This document shows positions 56,695 through 64,000 of a stretch of 64,000 nucleotides of DNA, piece after piece. The translations under genes were made by a program, and so were the position numbers. Source of the DNA: Streptomyces bambusae (lineage in GTDB: Bacteria > Actinomycetota > Actinomycetes > Streptomycetales > Streptomycetaceae); NCBI RefSeq assembly GCF_020532645.1, contig NZ_JAJAUZ010000043.1, forward strand, positions 1 through 64,000. The letters are read 5' to 3'. Numbering within the stretch: position 1 is the first letter of the stretch; every line of letters starts with the position of its first letter. The notes beneath the pieces were generated by a model. It was not told the origin of the DNA, searched no databases, and was given only the letters and a program-made list of their open reading frames with translations.

Positions 56695-59600
56695 ATGACG
56701 AACTCCGCGGATCAGACGGCGGAGGGCGCGGACCGGGTCCAGCGGGCGCTGCGCACCCTGCTGGAGGAGCGCGACCGGCTGCGCCAGGAGAACGACTCCC
56801 TGAAGGCCGGCCGCGGCGAGCCCATCGCCATCGTCTCCATGGCCTGCCGCTACCCCGGCGGCGTCGCCTCGCCCGAGGACCTGTGGGACGTCGTCAGCAC
56901 CGGCCGGGACGTCGTCGGCGACTTCCCCGCGGACCGCGGCTGGCGCGACGTGTACGACCCGGACCCGGAGGCCGTCGGCAGCGCCTACGTCCGCCAGGGC
57001 GGCTTCCTGGAGGGCGTCGCGGACTTCGACGCCGAGTTCTTCGGCATCAGCCCCCGCGAGGCCCTCGCCACCGACCCGCAGCAGCGCCTGCTGCTGCAGA
57101 CCTCGTGGGAGGCGTTCGAGCGGGCCGGCATCGTCCCCGCCGACGTCCGCGGCGACGAGGTCGGCGTCTTCTCCGGCGTCAGCAACACCGAGTACGGCTG
57201 GCGTTTCCTGGAGGCCGGCCAGAGCGAGCTGGAGGGCTACCTGCTGTACGGCAGCTCCCTCAGCGTCGCCTCCGGCCGCGTCGCCTACGAGCTGGGCCTC
57301 ACCGGCCCGGCCGTCTCCGTCGACACCGCCTGCTCCTCCTCGCTGGTCGCCCTCCACATGGCCGTCCAGTCGCTGCGCTCCGGCGAGTGCTCCCTGGCCC
57401 TGGCCGGCGGCGCGCTGGTGATGTCCTCGCCCGCCGCCTTCGTCGAGTTCGCCCGCCAGGGCGCCCTGTCCGCCGACGGCCGCTGCAAGGCCTTCGCCGA
57501 CGGCGCCAACGGCACCGGCTGGGCCGAGGGCGTCGGCGTCCTCCTGCTGGAGCGGCTGTCCGACGCCCGCCGCAACGGCCACCCCGTCCTCGCCGTCGTC
57601 CGAGGCTCCGCCGTCAACCAGGACGGCGCCTCCAACGGCCTGACCGCCCCCAACGGCCGCGCCCAGGAGAAGGTGATCCGGCGGGCCCTCGCCAACGCGG
57701 GCGTCGCCGCCGCCGAGGTCGACCTGGTCGAGGCGCACGGCACCGGCACCACCCTCGGCGACCCCATCGAGGCCGGCGCCCTGCTCGCCACCTACGGCAA
57801 GGACCGGCCCGAGGGCCGCCCGCTGTGGCTGGGCTCCCTCAAGTCGAACATGGGGCACGCCCAGGCCGCCGCCGGCGTCGGCGGCGTCATCAAGACCGTC
57901 ATGGCCATGCGCCACGGCCACCTGCCCAAGACCCTGCACGTCGACGCGCCCTCCCGGCACGTCGACTGGGCCGCCGGCGGCGTCGAACTCCTCGCCGAGG
58001 GCCGCGAGTGGACCCGCCCCGACGGCCCGCGCCGGGCCGGCGTCTCCTCGTTCGGCGTCAGCGGCACCAACGCGCACATCATCCTCGAAGAGGCCCCCGA
58101 GGAGCCGGCCGCCGCCCCCGCGCCCGACGCCGGCACCGTCGGCGGGCTGGTGCCCTGGGTGCTGTCCGGCAAGAACGCCGCCGCCGTCCGCCGGCAGGCC
58201 GACAAGCTCCGCACGTTCGCCGCCGCCGCCCCGCAGGCCGACCTCGCCGCCGTCGGCGCCTCGCTGCTGTCGGACCGCTCCCGGTTCGACCACCGCGCGG
58301 TCGTCCTCGGCCGCACCCAGGACGAGCTGCTGGCCGGCCTGGCGGCCCTCGGAGCCGGCGCCGAGTCGCCCGCCGTCGTCACCGGCACCGCCGGCAAGCC
58401 CGGCGGCACCGCCTTCATGTTCCCCGGCCAGGGCTCCCAGTGGGCGGGCATGGGCCGGCAGCTGTACGCCGCCTTCCCGGTGTTCGCCGCAAGCCTCGAC
58501 GCCTGCGACGCCGCCCTCGCCGAGTGGAACGACTGGTCGCTGCTGGACGTGATCCACGGGGCCGAAGGCGCCCCGTCCCTGGACCGCGTCGACGTCGTCC
58601 AGCCCGCCCTGTTCGCGGTGATGGTCTCGCTGGCCGCCCTGTGGCGCTCCTGGGGCGTCGAGCCCGGCGCCGTCATCGGGCACAGCCAGGGCGAGATCGC
58701 CGCCGCCCACGTCTGCGGCGCCCTGTCGCTGCGCGACGCCGCCAAGGTCGTCTCGCTGCGCAGCCAGGCCCTGACCGACGTCATCGGCCACGGCGGGATG
58801 GCCTCGGTCGCCGAGTCCGAGGCCGCCGTCACCGAGCGGCTCGCCGCCTGGGGCGACGCCGGCGGGCTGGGCATCGCCGTCGTCAACGGCCCCCGCTCGG
58901 TGGTCGTCTCCGGCGAGCCGGACGCCCTCGACGCGTTCGTCGAGAAGGTGAAGGCCGACGGCGTCCAGGCCCGCCGCATCAAGGTGGACTACGCCTCGCA
59001 CTCGCACCACGTGACCCCGGTCCGCGAGAAGGTCCTCGCCGCCCTGGCCGACCTCAGCCCGCAGTCCTCGGCGCTGCCGTTCTACTCGACGCTGCACGGA
59101 GAGGTGATCGACACCGCCCGCCTCGACGGCGCGTACTGGTACGAGAACCTGCGCCGGAAGGTCGCCTTCGAGACCTCCGTGCGGCGCCTGGCCGCCGACG
59201 GATTCACGGTGTTCGCCGAGATGAGCCCGCACCCGGTGCTCACCGTCCCGGTCCAGGACATCGTCGAGGACCTTCCCGAGGCGCTGGTCCTGTCCTCCTC
59301 GAGGCGCGATCGCGACGAGGTGGAGTCCGTCCTCGGCTCGCTGGCCCAGCTGCACGTCCGCGGCGGCTCCGTCGCCTGGGACGCCCTGCTCGGCGACCGC
59401 CCCCGGGTCGACCTGCCGACGTACGCGTTCCAGCAGACCCGGTACTGGCTCAGCTCCGCGCAGACCGCCGCGCAGGCGGCCGAGGTGCCGACCGCCGGGC
59501 AGGCCCCCGCCGAGGACCTCGCCCCGCTGTCCGAGCGGGTCGCCGCCCTCACCGGGGACGCGGCCGAAGCCCTCGTCCTGGAGCACGTCCTGGAGAAGGT

Positions 59601-59817
59601 CGCGGTCGTCCTCGGCCACTCCTCCAGCGCCTCCCTGAACCCCGACACCGAGTTCAAGGAGATCGGCTTCGACTCGCTGCTGTCGGTCGAGCTGAGCAAG
59701 CGCCTCACCGCCTCCACCGGCCTCAAGCTGCGGGCCAACGTGGTGCTCAAGCACCCGTCGCCGCGCCGCATCGCCGGCTACGTCGTCACCTCGATGGCCG
59801 GCGCCGGAGCCAGGTGA
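56695..59817 (+). CDS. PKS subunit 4: KS-AT(methylmalonyl)-ACP
   Basis: A 1040-aa non-reducing extension module. The N-terminal coiled coil is ADRVQRALRTLLEERDRLRQ. KS has DTACSSS (Cys213). AT has GHSQG (Ser664) and YASHS (about 766), methylmalonyl type. ACP is GFDSLLSVEL (Ser994). There is no KR, DH or ER, so it leaves an alpha-methyl beta-keto thioester, the right end group for a C3 ketone that can form a hemiketal. Unlike the other PKS subunits it ends directly after the ACP (VVTSMAGAGAR) with no docking tail, fitting transfer to an NRPS rather than to another KS. Its AGAGG ribosome site lies inside the end of PKS3, so the two are coupled. Confidence 0.93.
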   Translation: MTNSADQTAEGADRVQRALRTLLEERDRLRQENDSLKAGRGEPIAIVSMACRYPGGVASPEDLWDVVSTGRDVVGDFPADRGWRDVYDPDPEAVGSAYVRQGGFLEGVADFDAEFFGISPREALATDPQQRLLLQTSWEAFERAGIVPADVRGDEVGVFSGVSNTEYGWRFLEAGQSELEGYLLYGSSLSVASGRVAYELGLTGPAVSVDTACSSSLVALHMAVQSLRSGECSLALAGGALVMSSPAAFVEFARQGALSADGRCKAFADGANGTGWAEGVGVLLLERLSDARRNGHPVLAVVRGSAVNQDGASNGLTAPNGRAQEKVIRRALANAGVAAAEVDLVEAHGTGTTLGDPIEAGALLATYGKDRPEGRPLWLGSLKSNMGHAQAAAGVGGVIKTVMAMRHGHLPKTLHVDAPSRHVDWAAGGVELLAEGREWTRPDGPRRAGVSSFGVSGTNAHIILEEAPEEPAAAPAPDAGTVGGLVPWVLSGKNAAAVRRQADKLRTFAAAAPQADLAAVGASLLSDRSRFDHRAVVLGRTQDELLAGLAALGAGAESPAVVTGTAGKPGGTAFMFPGQGSQWAGMGRQLYAAFPVFAASLDACDAALAEWNDWSLLDVIHGAEGAPSLDRVDVVQPALFAVMVSLAALWRSWGVEPGAVIGHSQGEIAAAHVCGALSLRDAAKVVSLRSQALTDVIGHGGMASVAESEAAVTERLAAWGDAGGLGIAVVNGPRSVVVSGEPDALDAFVEKVKADGVQARRIKVDYASHSHHVTPVREKVLAALADLSPQSSALPFYSTLHGEVIDTARLDGAYWYENLRRKVAFETSVRRLAADGFTVFAEMSPHPVLTVPVQDIVEDLPEALVLSSSRRDRDEVESVLGSLAQLHVRGGSVAWDALLGDRPRVDLPTYAFQQTRYWLSSAQTAAQAAEVPTAGQAPAEDLAPLSERVAALTGDAAEALVLEHVLEKVAVVLGHSSSASLNPDTEFKEIGFDSLLSVELSKRLTASTGLKLRANVVLKHPSPRRIAGYVVTSMAGAGAR

Positions 59818-59821
59818 ACCC

Positions 59822-59847
59822 GCTCCGGGCGGCCCGCCGCCCGGAGC
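59822..59847 (+). terminator. Hairpin between PKS4 and NRPS5
   Basis: A perfect 12-bp stem (GCTCCGGGCGGC and complement) with a 2-base centre starts 5 bases after the PKS4 stop. A possible promoter for NRPS5 follows (TTGAAC at 59875-59880, 17 bp, then GAAGGT), so NRPS5 may be partly independent of the PKS genes. The promoter part is weak. Confidence 0.5.
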
Positions 59848-59959
59848 CGATGTCCCGCCGGGCGTCCGGTCGCATTGAACGGCCGAGTCACTTCCCTGAA
59901 GGTGGGGGTGATCTGCGAAGTCTCCCGAGTGGGGCCCGTTTTCCGAGGGGTTGGTCTGT

Positions 59960-62900
59960 ATGCGTTCGTTCGGTGCGTCGTCTGCGCACAAGGGCATGTG
60001 GCGTGCGCAGGAAATGGCTCCTGACACGCCGAACCATGCGCTGACCATGTGGGATGTGGACGGCGAGCTGGACGCGGCGGTCATGGAATCCGCTTTCCTG
60101 CACGTCATGGCCGAGGCGGAGGTGCTGCGCGTCAACTTCGTCGACGACGGCAGCGGCCTCAGGCTGGTGCCCCGCGAGCTGGGCGACTGGCGGCCTTTCC
60201 TCCTCGACCTGCGGGCCGAGGCCGACCCCGAGCAGGCGGCCCGCGACGCGCTGTCCGACCTGGTCCGGCAGCCCTTCGACCTGGCCCGCGACCTGCTGTT
60301 CCGGCTCGGCACCGTCAAGCTCGCCGACGACCGCTCGCTGCTGGTGATCGCGTACCACCACCTCATCTCCGACGGCTTCGGCGCCGGCGGCCTGCTCTCG
60401 AAGCGCCTCGCCGACGTCTACACCGCGCTGCTGCGCGGCGAGGCCGTCCCGGCGATGGAGCACCCCTGGGACGCCGAGTCCTTCGCCGCCGAGGCCGTCG
60501 AGTACCTCGCCTCCGAGAAGTTCACCGAGGACTCCGCATACTGGCGCGACTACCTGAAGGACGCCCCGGCGCCCGCCCAGGTCCCGCGCGTCGCCCTCTC
60601 CGACGCCCAGCGCGCCGCGCTCTCCGAGCCGACGAGCAGCGCCGACCGCTGGTCGGCCGTCGCCGAGACCATCGGCATGGTGAGCCGCACGGTGACCGTG
60701 CCGCGCGCCGAGGCCGACGTGTGGACCGAGACCGCCACCGCCAACGGCCTGTGGATGTCCCAGCTGGTCACCGCGGCCGCCGCGGTCTTCTTCCGGCACC
60801 GCTGCGACCGCCCCGAGTTCCTGATCTCGCTGGCCGTCGGCAACCGCGTCGGCGTCGCCGCCCGCACCCCCGGTCTCGCCGTCAACGTCATCCCGGTGCG
60901 CGTGAAGGTCCCGCTCGGCGCGACGTTCACCGAGGTCGCCGAGGCCATCGTCGACGACACCTACGACATCCTCGGCCACGCGGCCCTGCACTACTCGGAC
61001 ATCCAGCGCGCCGCCGGCACCGTCCTCAGCGGCCGCGGCAGCTTCGGCGCCGTCGTCAACGTCGTCGAGTTCGCCGAGCAGCTCCGCTTCGGCGACAGCC
61101 CGGCCCGCTACTCCGGCGCCACCACCGGCACGTTCGAGGAGCTGTCGATCGGCGTCTACACCGACGGCAGCCCCGACAGCGACCTGTACATCCGCCTCGA
61201 CGCCCCGGCGAACCTCTACCACCGCTCCGAGCTGCGCTTCATCGGCGAGGAACTCGTCGCGTTCCTGCGCGCCGTGGTGGCCGGCGCCGACCGTCCCGTC
61301 GGCGCCCTCGACGTGGTCGCCGGCGACGCCCGGGACCTGGTCCTCAAGGCCCCGCAGGCCGTGGCGGAACAGCCCGGGCAGACGGTCGCCGAGCTGTTCG
61401 CCCGCCAGGTCGGGCAGGACCCGCTGGCCGTGGCGCTGGCCGACGGCGACACCGAGGTCTCGTACCGGGAGCTCGACGAGCGCTCCGGCCGCACCGCCGC
61501 GACGCTGCGCGCCCGGCAGGCCGGCCCGGAGACCGTCGTCGCCGTGGCCCTGCCCCGGTCGGCGGCCCTGGTCGCCGCCCTGCTCGGCGTGGTCAAGACG
61601 GGTGCGGCCTACCTGCCGCTGGACCCGGCCGCCGGCACGGAGCAGCTGGCCGCCGCGGCCGCCGCCGGCTCGGCCCGCATCCTGATCACCGACGCCGCCA
61701 CCGCCGCGGCGCTGCCCGCCGGCGCGGACCTCGACGTGGTCCTCGCCGACGCCCCCGCGACCGACGCCGCCGGCAGCGCCTCGCACGCCCCGGCCGCCGC
61801 GCACCCGGACGGCCTGCTGGCCCTGGTGCCGGGCTCCGGCGCCGGCGCCGCCGTCGCGCTGACCCACCGCAACCTGCTGCAGTTCGTCACGGACGGCACC
61901 TTCGGGGAGGCCGCGGGCACCGTGCTGTGGCACTCCCCGCACACCTCCCAGGCCCTCGCCCTCGAACTGTGGGTGCCGCTGCTGCGCGGCGGCACGGTCG
62001 TCCTGGCCCCCGAGGGCGACCTCGGCACCGAGCAGCTGGCCGCCCTGCAGGCCGCGCACGGCATCACCGCCGTGTGGCTGCCCGCCGGCCGGTTCCTGGC
62101 CGTCGCCGGCTCGCACCCCGAGCGGCTGGCCGGCTTCCGCGAGGTGTGGACCGGTGGCGACCGGGTCCCCGCGGCCGCGCTGCGCCGGGTCCGCGAGGCC
62201 TGCCCCGGCCTGACCGTCGTCAACGGGCACGGCGCCGCCGAGACCACCGCCTTCGCCGCCTCCCACCGGCTGTCCGCGGACGCCTCCGTGCAGGTCGCCG
62301 GCGCGGTCGGCGGCCCGCTGGACCACGCCGCCCTGTACGTCCTGGGCCCCGGCCTGGCGCCGGTCCCGGTCGGCGTGGACGGCGAGCTGTACGTGGCCGG
62401 CCCCGGTGTGGCGCGCGGCTACGCGGGCCTGGCCGGCACGACCGCGGAGCGGTTCGTCGCCTGCCCGTTCGGCACGCCGGGCGGGGTCATGTACCGCACC
62501 GGCGACCGGGTGCGCTGGGGCGCCGAGGGCCGCCTGGAGTACGTGGGCCGCGCCGACACCCAGACCGACGTCCGCGGGGTCCGCGTGGAGCTGGCCGAGG
62601 TCGAGGAGGTGCTGTCCGAGTACACCGGGCTGGCTCAGTCCGTCCTGGCCGTCCACAAGGACGCCGCCGGCCAGCAGCGCCTGGTGGCGTACGTGGTGCC
62701 GGCGGCCGGGCAGACCGTCTCCGTCGACGAGCTCCGCCGGTTCGCCGCGGGCTGGCTGCCGGAGAACCTGGTGCCGTCGGTCTTCACGGTGCTGGAGACG
62801 CTGCCGGTGACCGCCGACGGCCGCGTGGACCGGGCGGCGCTGCCGGAGCCGGAGCTCGACGAACGGAAGCACCGGGCGCCGCGCAACGAGACCGAGACGG

Positions 62901-63157
62901 TCCTGGCCCGGCTGTTCGCCGAGGTCCTGGAGATCGACAAGGTGGGCATCGACGAGGACTTCTTCGACCTCGGCGGCAACTCGCTGCGGGCGATCCGGCT
63001 GGTCGGCCTGATCCGGTCGGAGCTGAAGCAGGAGGTGTCGATCCGCCGGCTGTTCGCGGCCCGCACCATCATCGGGCTCTCGGACATCTGGAAGGACCTC
63101 GCGCAGGCCCGCCGCCCGTCCCTGAGCCGCCGCACCAAGGCCGGCGCCGTCCTCTGA
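59960..63157 (+). CDS. NRPS subunit 5: C-A(degenerate)-T, PKS/NRPS junction
   Basis: A 1065-aa single module. The C domain is intact (HHLISDG, His133) and probably couples the polyketide acyl group to the first amino acid. The A domain keeps its overall fold but has lost the motifs for catalysis: A3 reads LVPGSGAGAAVALT where YTSGSTGxPKG is expected (about 620-635), the pocket Asp is missing (HTSQALALELW), A5 is NGHGAAE, A8 is QTDVRGVRV, and the A10 lysine is Arg955 (DGRVDR). The T domain is intact (LGGNSLRA, Ser1008). So the T must be charged in trans. The tail RRPSLSRRTK resembles those of NRPS1 and NRPS2. ATG 59960 has GAGGGG upstream. Confidence 0.92.
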   Translation: MRSFGASSAHKGMWRAQEMAPDTPNHALTMWDVDGELDAAVMESAFLHVMAEAEVLRVNFVDDGSGLRLVPRELGDWRPFLLDLRAEADPEQAARDALSDLVRQPFDLARDLLFRLGTVKLADDRSLLVIAYHHLISDGFGAGGLLSKRLADVYTALLRGEAVPAMEHPWDAESFAAEAVEYLASEKFTEDSAYWRDYLKDAPAPAQVPRVALSDAQRAALSEPTSSADRWSAVAETIGMVSRTVTVPRAEADVWTETATANGLWMSQLVTAAAAVFFRHRCDRPEFLISLAVGNRVGVAARTPGLAVNVIPVRVKVPLGATFTEVAEAIVDDTYDILGHAALHYSDIQRAAGTVLSGRGSFGAVVNVVEFAEQLRFGDSPARYSGATTGTFEELSIGVYTDGSPDSDLYIRLDAPANLYHRSELRFIGEELVAFLRAVVAGADRPVGALDVVAGDARDLVLKAPQAVAEQPGQTVAELFARQVGQDPLAVALADGDTEVSYRELDERSGRTAATLRARQAGPETVVAVALPRSAALVAALLGVVKTGAAYLPLDPAAGTEQLAAAAAAGSARILITDAATAAALPAGADLDVVLADAPATDAAGSASHAPAAAHPDGLLALVPGSGAGAAVALTHRNLLQFVTDGTFGEAAGTVLWHSPHTSQALALELWVPLLRGGTVVLAPEGDLGTEQLAALQAAHGITAVWLPAGRFLAVAGSHPERLAGFREVWTGGDRVPAAALRRVREACPGLTVVNGHGAAETTAFAASHRLSADASVQVAGAVGGPLDHAALYVLGPGLAPVPVGVDGELYVAGPGVARGYAGLAGTTAERFVACPFGTPGGVMYRTGDRVRWGAEGRLEYVGRADTQTDVRGVRVELAEVEEVLSEYTGLAQSVLAVHKDAAGQQRLVAYVVPAAGQTVSVDELRRFAAGWLPENLVPSVFTVLETLPVTADGRVDRAALPEPELDERKHRAPRNETETVLARLFAEVLEIDKVGIDEDFFDLGGNSLRAIRLVGLIRSELKQEVSIRRLFAARTIIGLSDIWKDLAQARRPSLSRRTKAGAVL

Positions 63158-63174
63158 CCCCGCGCCCCCCTTCC

Positions 63175-63214
63175 GCCAGGCCGTCGCCGCGCCCCCACGC
63201 GCCGACGGCCTGGC
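63175..63214 (+). terminator. Terminator after NRPS5
   Basis: A perfect 12-bp stem (GCCAGGCCGTCG at 63175-63186, complement at 63203-63214) has a 16-base loop that can pair further (GCGC/GCGC). It starts 18 bases after the NRPS5 stop and probably ends the PKS-NRPS5 operon. Confidence 0.75.
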
Positions 63215-63250
63215 CGCATTCCCCCACCTCCCGCGGGGCTCCGCCCCGAA

Positions 63251-63843
63251 CCCCGCTCCTCAATCGCCGGAGGGGCTGGATTTTTCCCCCGCCCGGCGTG
63301 CACCCGGCCGGCATCCCCGCCCGGTGGGCACTCGGCCGGTGCAGCTCCGCCCGGTGGGCACTCGCCCGGCAGCTCCGCCCGGTGGGCACCCGCCCGGCAG
63401 CCCCACCCGGTGGGCACCCGCCCGGCAGCCCGGCCCGCCCGGCAGCCCGGCCGGTGGGCACTCGGCCGGTGGGCAACCGCCCGCTGGGCACTCGGCCGCT
63501 GGGCAACCGGCCGGTGGGCGCTCGCCCGGTGCAGCCCCGCCCCGTGGGCAATCGGCCGGTGGGCAATCGGCCGGTGGGCACCCGCCCGCTGGGCACTCGG
63601 CCGGTGGGCACCCGCCCGGTGGGCACTCGGCCGGTGGGCGCTCGCCCGGTGGAGCCCCGCCCGGCGGCCGGCCGGCCCGGGCGCGGAGCCGCGCCGCCCC
63701 CAGCCCCTCCCACACTCCCACCCGGCCCCGCCGCCCCTCCCAGCCCCTCCGGCGCTTGAGGAGCGGGCCCGGGCAGAGCCCGGTGCGCGGCGCCGCCACC
63801 CCCAGCCCCTCCGGCGTTTGAGGAGCGGGTCCGGGCAGAGCCC
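63251..63843. repeat. Dispersed 41-bp repeat, two direct copies and one inverted partial copy
   Basis: A 41-bp unit starting CAGCCCCTCCGGCG occurs at 63741-63781 and 63803-63843 with two mismatches. Part of it is present in inverted orientation at 63251-63279. The copies flank the minisatellite. They look like the widespread short intergenic repeats of Streptomyces rather than an insertion sequence; no transposase is nearby. Confidence 0.7.
63305..63670. repeat. 15-bp minisatellite (CCGGTGGGCACTCGG-type)
   Basis: About 365 bases are built from degenerate 15-bp units of the form CGGCCGGTGGGCACT with changes at a few positions (CACTC, AACCG, GCTCG, CCGCT). Some units are interrupted by GCAGCTCCGCC or GCAGCCCC blocks. 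Because 15 is a multiple of 3, all frames stay open and give false open frames on both strands. No spacers or palindromic units like those of a CRISPR are present. Confidence 0.85.
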
Positions 63844-64000
63844 GGGAGCCGGCGCAGCCGGCCTGCCTTGGGGCTCCGCCCCGAACCCGGCGCCTAGAAC
63901 CCCGGAGGCGGCCGAATTTGCCCCCCGGTGGACAACCGGCCCGGGCGGCGCAGAGCCCGGTGCGCGGCGGCAGCCGGGCTGCCCTTGGGGCCGAGCCCGG

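Larger units (their letters stand above)
63158..64000. other. Non-coding, repeat-rich right flank
   Basis: I see no gene in these 843 bases. They hold the NRPS5 terminator, a 15-bp minisatellite and several copies of short repeats. Open frames on both strands encode only low-complexity pentapeptide runs (PTGRV-, GGHSA- or GTRPV-like) and have no plausible start signals. The phrase GGGGCTCCGCCCCGAACCC occurs exactly at 63235-63253 and 63870-63888. This type of repeat is, from memory, common between Streptomyces genes. Confidence 0.7.

Noticed and set aside
63305..63670. CRISPR array
   Set aside because: Units are 15 bp, contiguous and degenerate, without spacers of constant length, and no cas genes are nearby.
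63069..63821. Open frames with PTGRV or GGHSA pentapeptide repeats after NRPS5
   Set aside because: All frames are open because the DNA repeat is 15 bp; no start signal and both strands give similar repeats, so it is a minisatellite and not a repeat protein.
63158..64000. Insertion sequence or transposon end at the right edge
   Set aside because: Only short dispersed repeats are present; there is no transposase, no paired terminal inverted repeat and no target duplication that I can see.

Overview
This window is very GC-rich DNA with GTG/ATG starts, four-base gene overlaps, SARP and LmbU-type regulators and giant modular synthases. That fits a Streptomyces or close actinomycete chromosome. 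It holds the end of a core arginine operon (argC-argJ-argB-argD, positions 2-3742) followed by what looks like most of one hybrid polyketide/nonribosomal peptide biosynthetic gene cluster (about 3860-63157), then a non-coding, repeat-rich right flank (63158-64000).

Layout. (1) 3860-5628, minus strand: a SARP activator and a type II thioesterase, divergent from (2) 6458-9575, plus strand: an MbtH-like protein, an LmbU-family regulator, a stand-alone adenylation (A) enzyme and a stand-alone carrier protein. (3) 9826-34427: an FAD-dependent oxidoreductase, then four NRPS subunits. NRPS1 and NRPS2 are each C-A-T-E-C-A-T; NRPS3 and NRPS4 are each C-A-T-TE. (4) 34518-37102: a second type II thioesterase and a DrrA/DrrB-like ABC exporter. 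(5) 37292-38809, minus strand: a class A flavin monooxygenase. (6) 39067-63157: carrier protein, cytochrome P450, a thioesterase-like protein with a Cys nucleophile, four PKS subunits, and NRPS5 (C, dead A, T).

How it could work. The PKS line starts with a KSQ-AT-ACP loading module (propionyl). It then adds methylmalonyl (ketone reduced to OH, dehydratase apparently dead), malonyl (full reductive loop), and methylmalonyl (no reduction). This order would place a hydroxyl and a ketone so that they close a six-membered hemiketal, the tetrahydropyran acyl group typical of azinothricin-type depsipeptides (polyoxypeptin, A83586C, L-156,602, verucopeptin). NRPS5 would join this acyl group to an amino acid loaded in trans, because its own A domain lacks the catalytic motifs. 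The carrier protein, P450 and Cys-type acyl shuttle just upstream are the obvious supply route, for example for a beta-hydroxy amino acid. NRPS1-4 would then extend the peptide. Three of their A domains have pockets (DVFSVASYAK, DVFSVAAYAK twice) that I recognise from memory as piperazate-type, and NRPS4 reads as threonine (DFWSVGMVHK). The E domains predict two D residues.

What is odd. There are two near-duplicate terminal C-A-T-TE subunits, so the order and release point are unclear. No ornithine N-hydroxylase or piperazate synthase gene is present, although the cluster lies directly beside the ornithine-making arg operon. The third PKS module has an Ala at the catalytic Ser position of its ketoreductase. 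Several intergenic regions carry palindromes and 11-bp-phased repeats that look like operators. The product class is an inference from domain order; no database comparison was possible.
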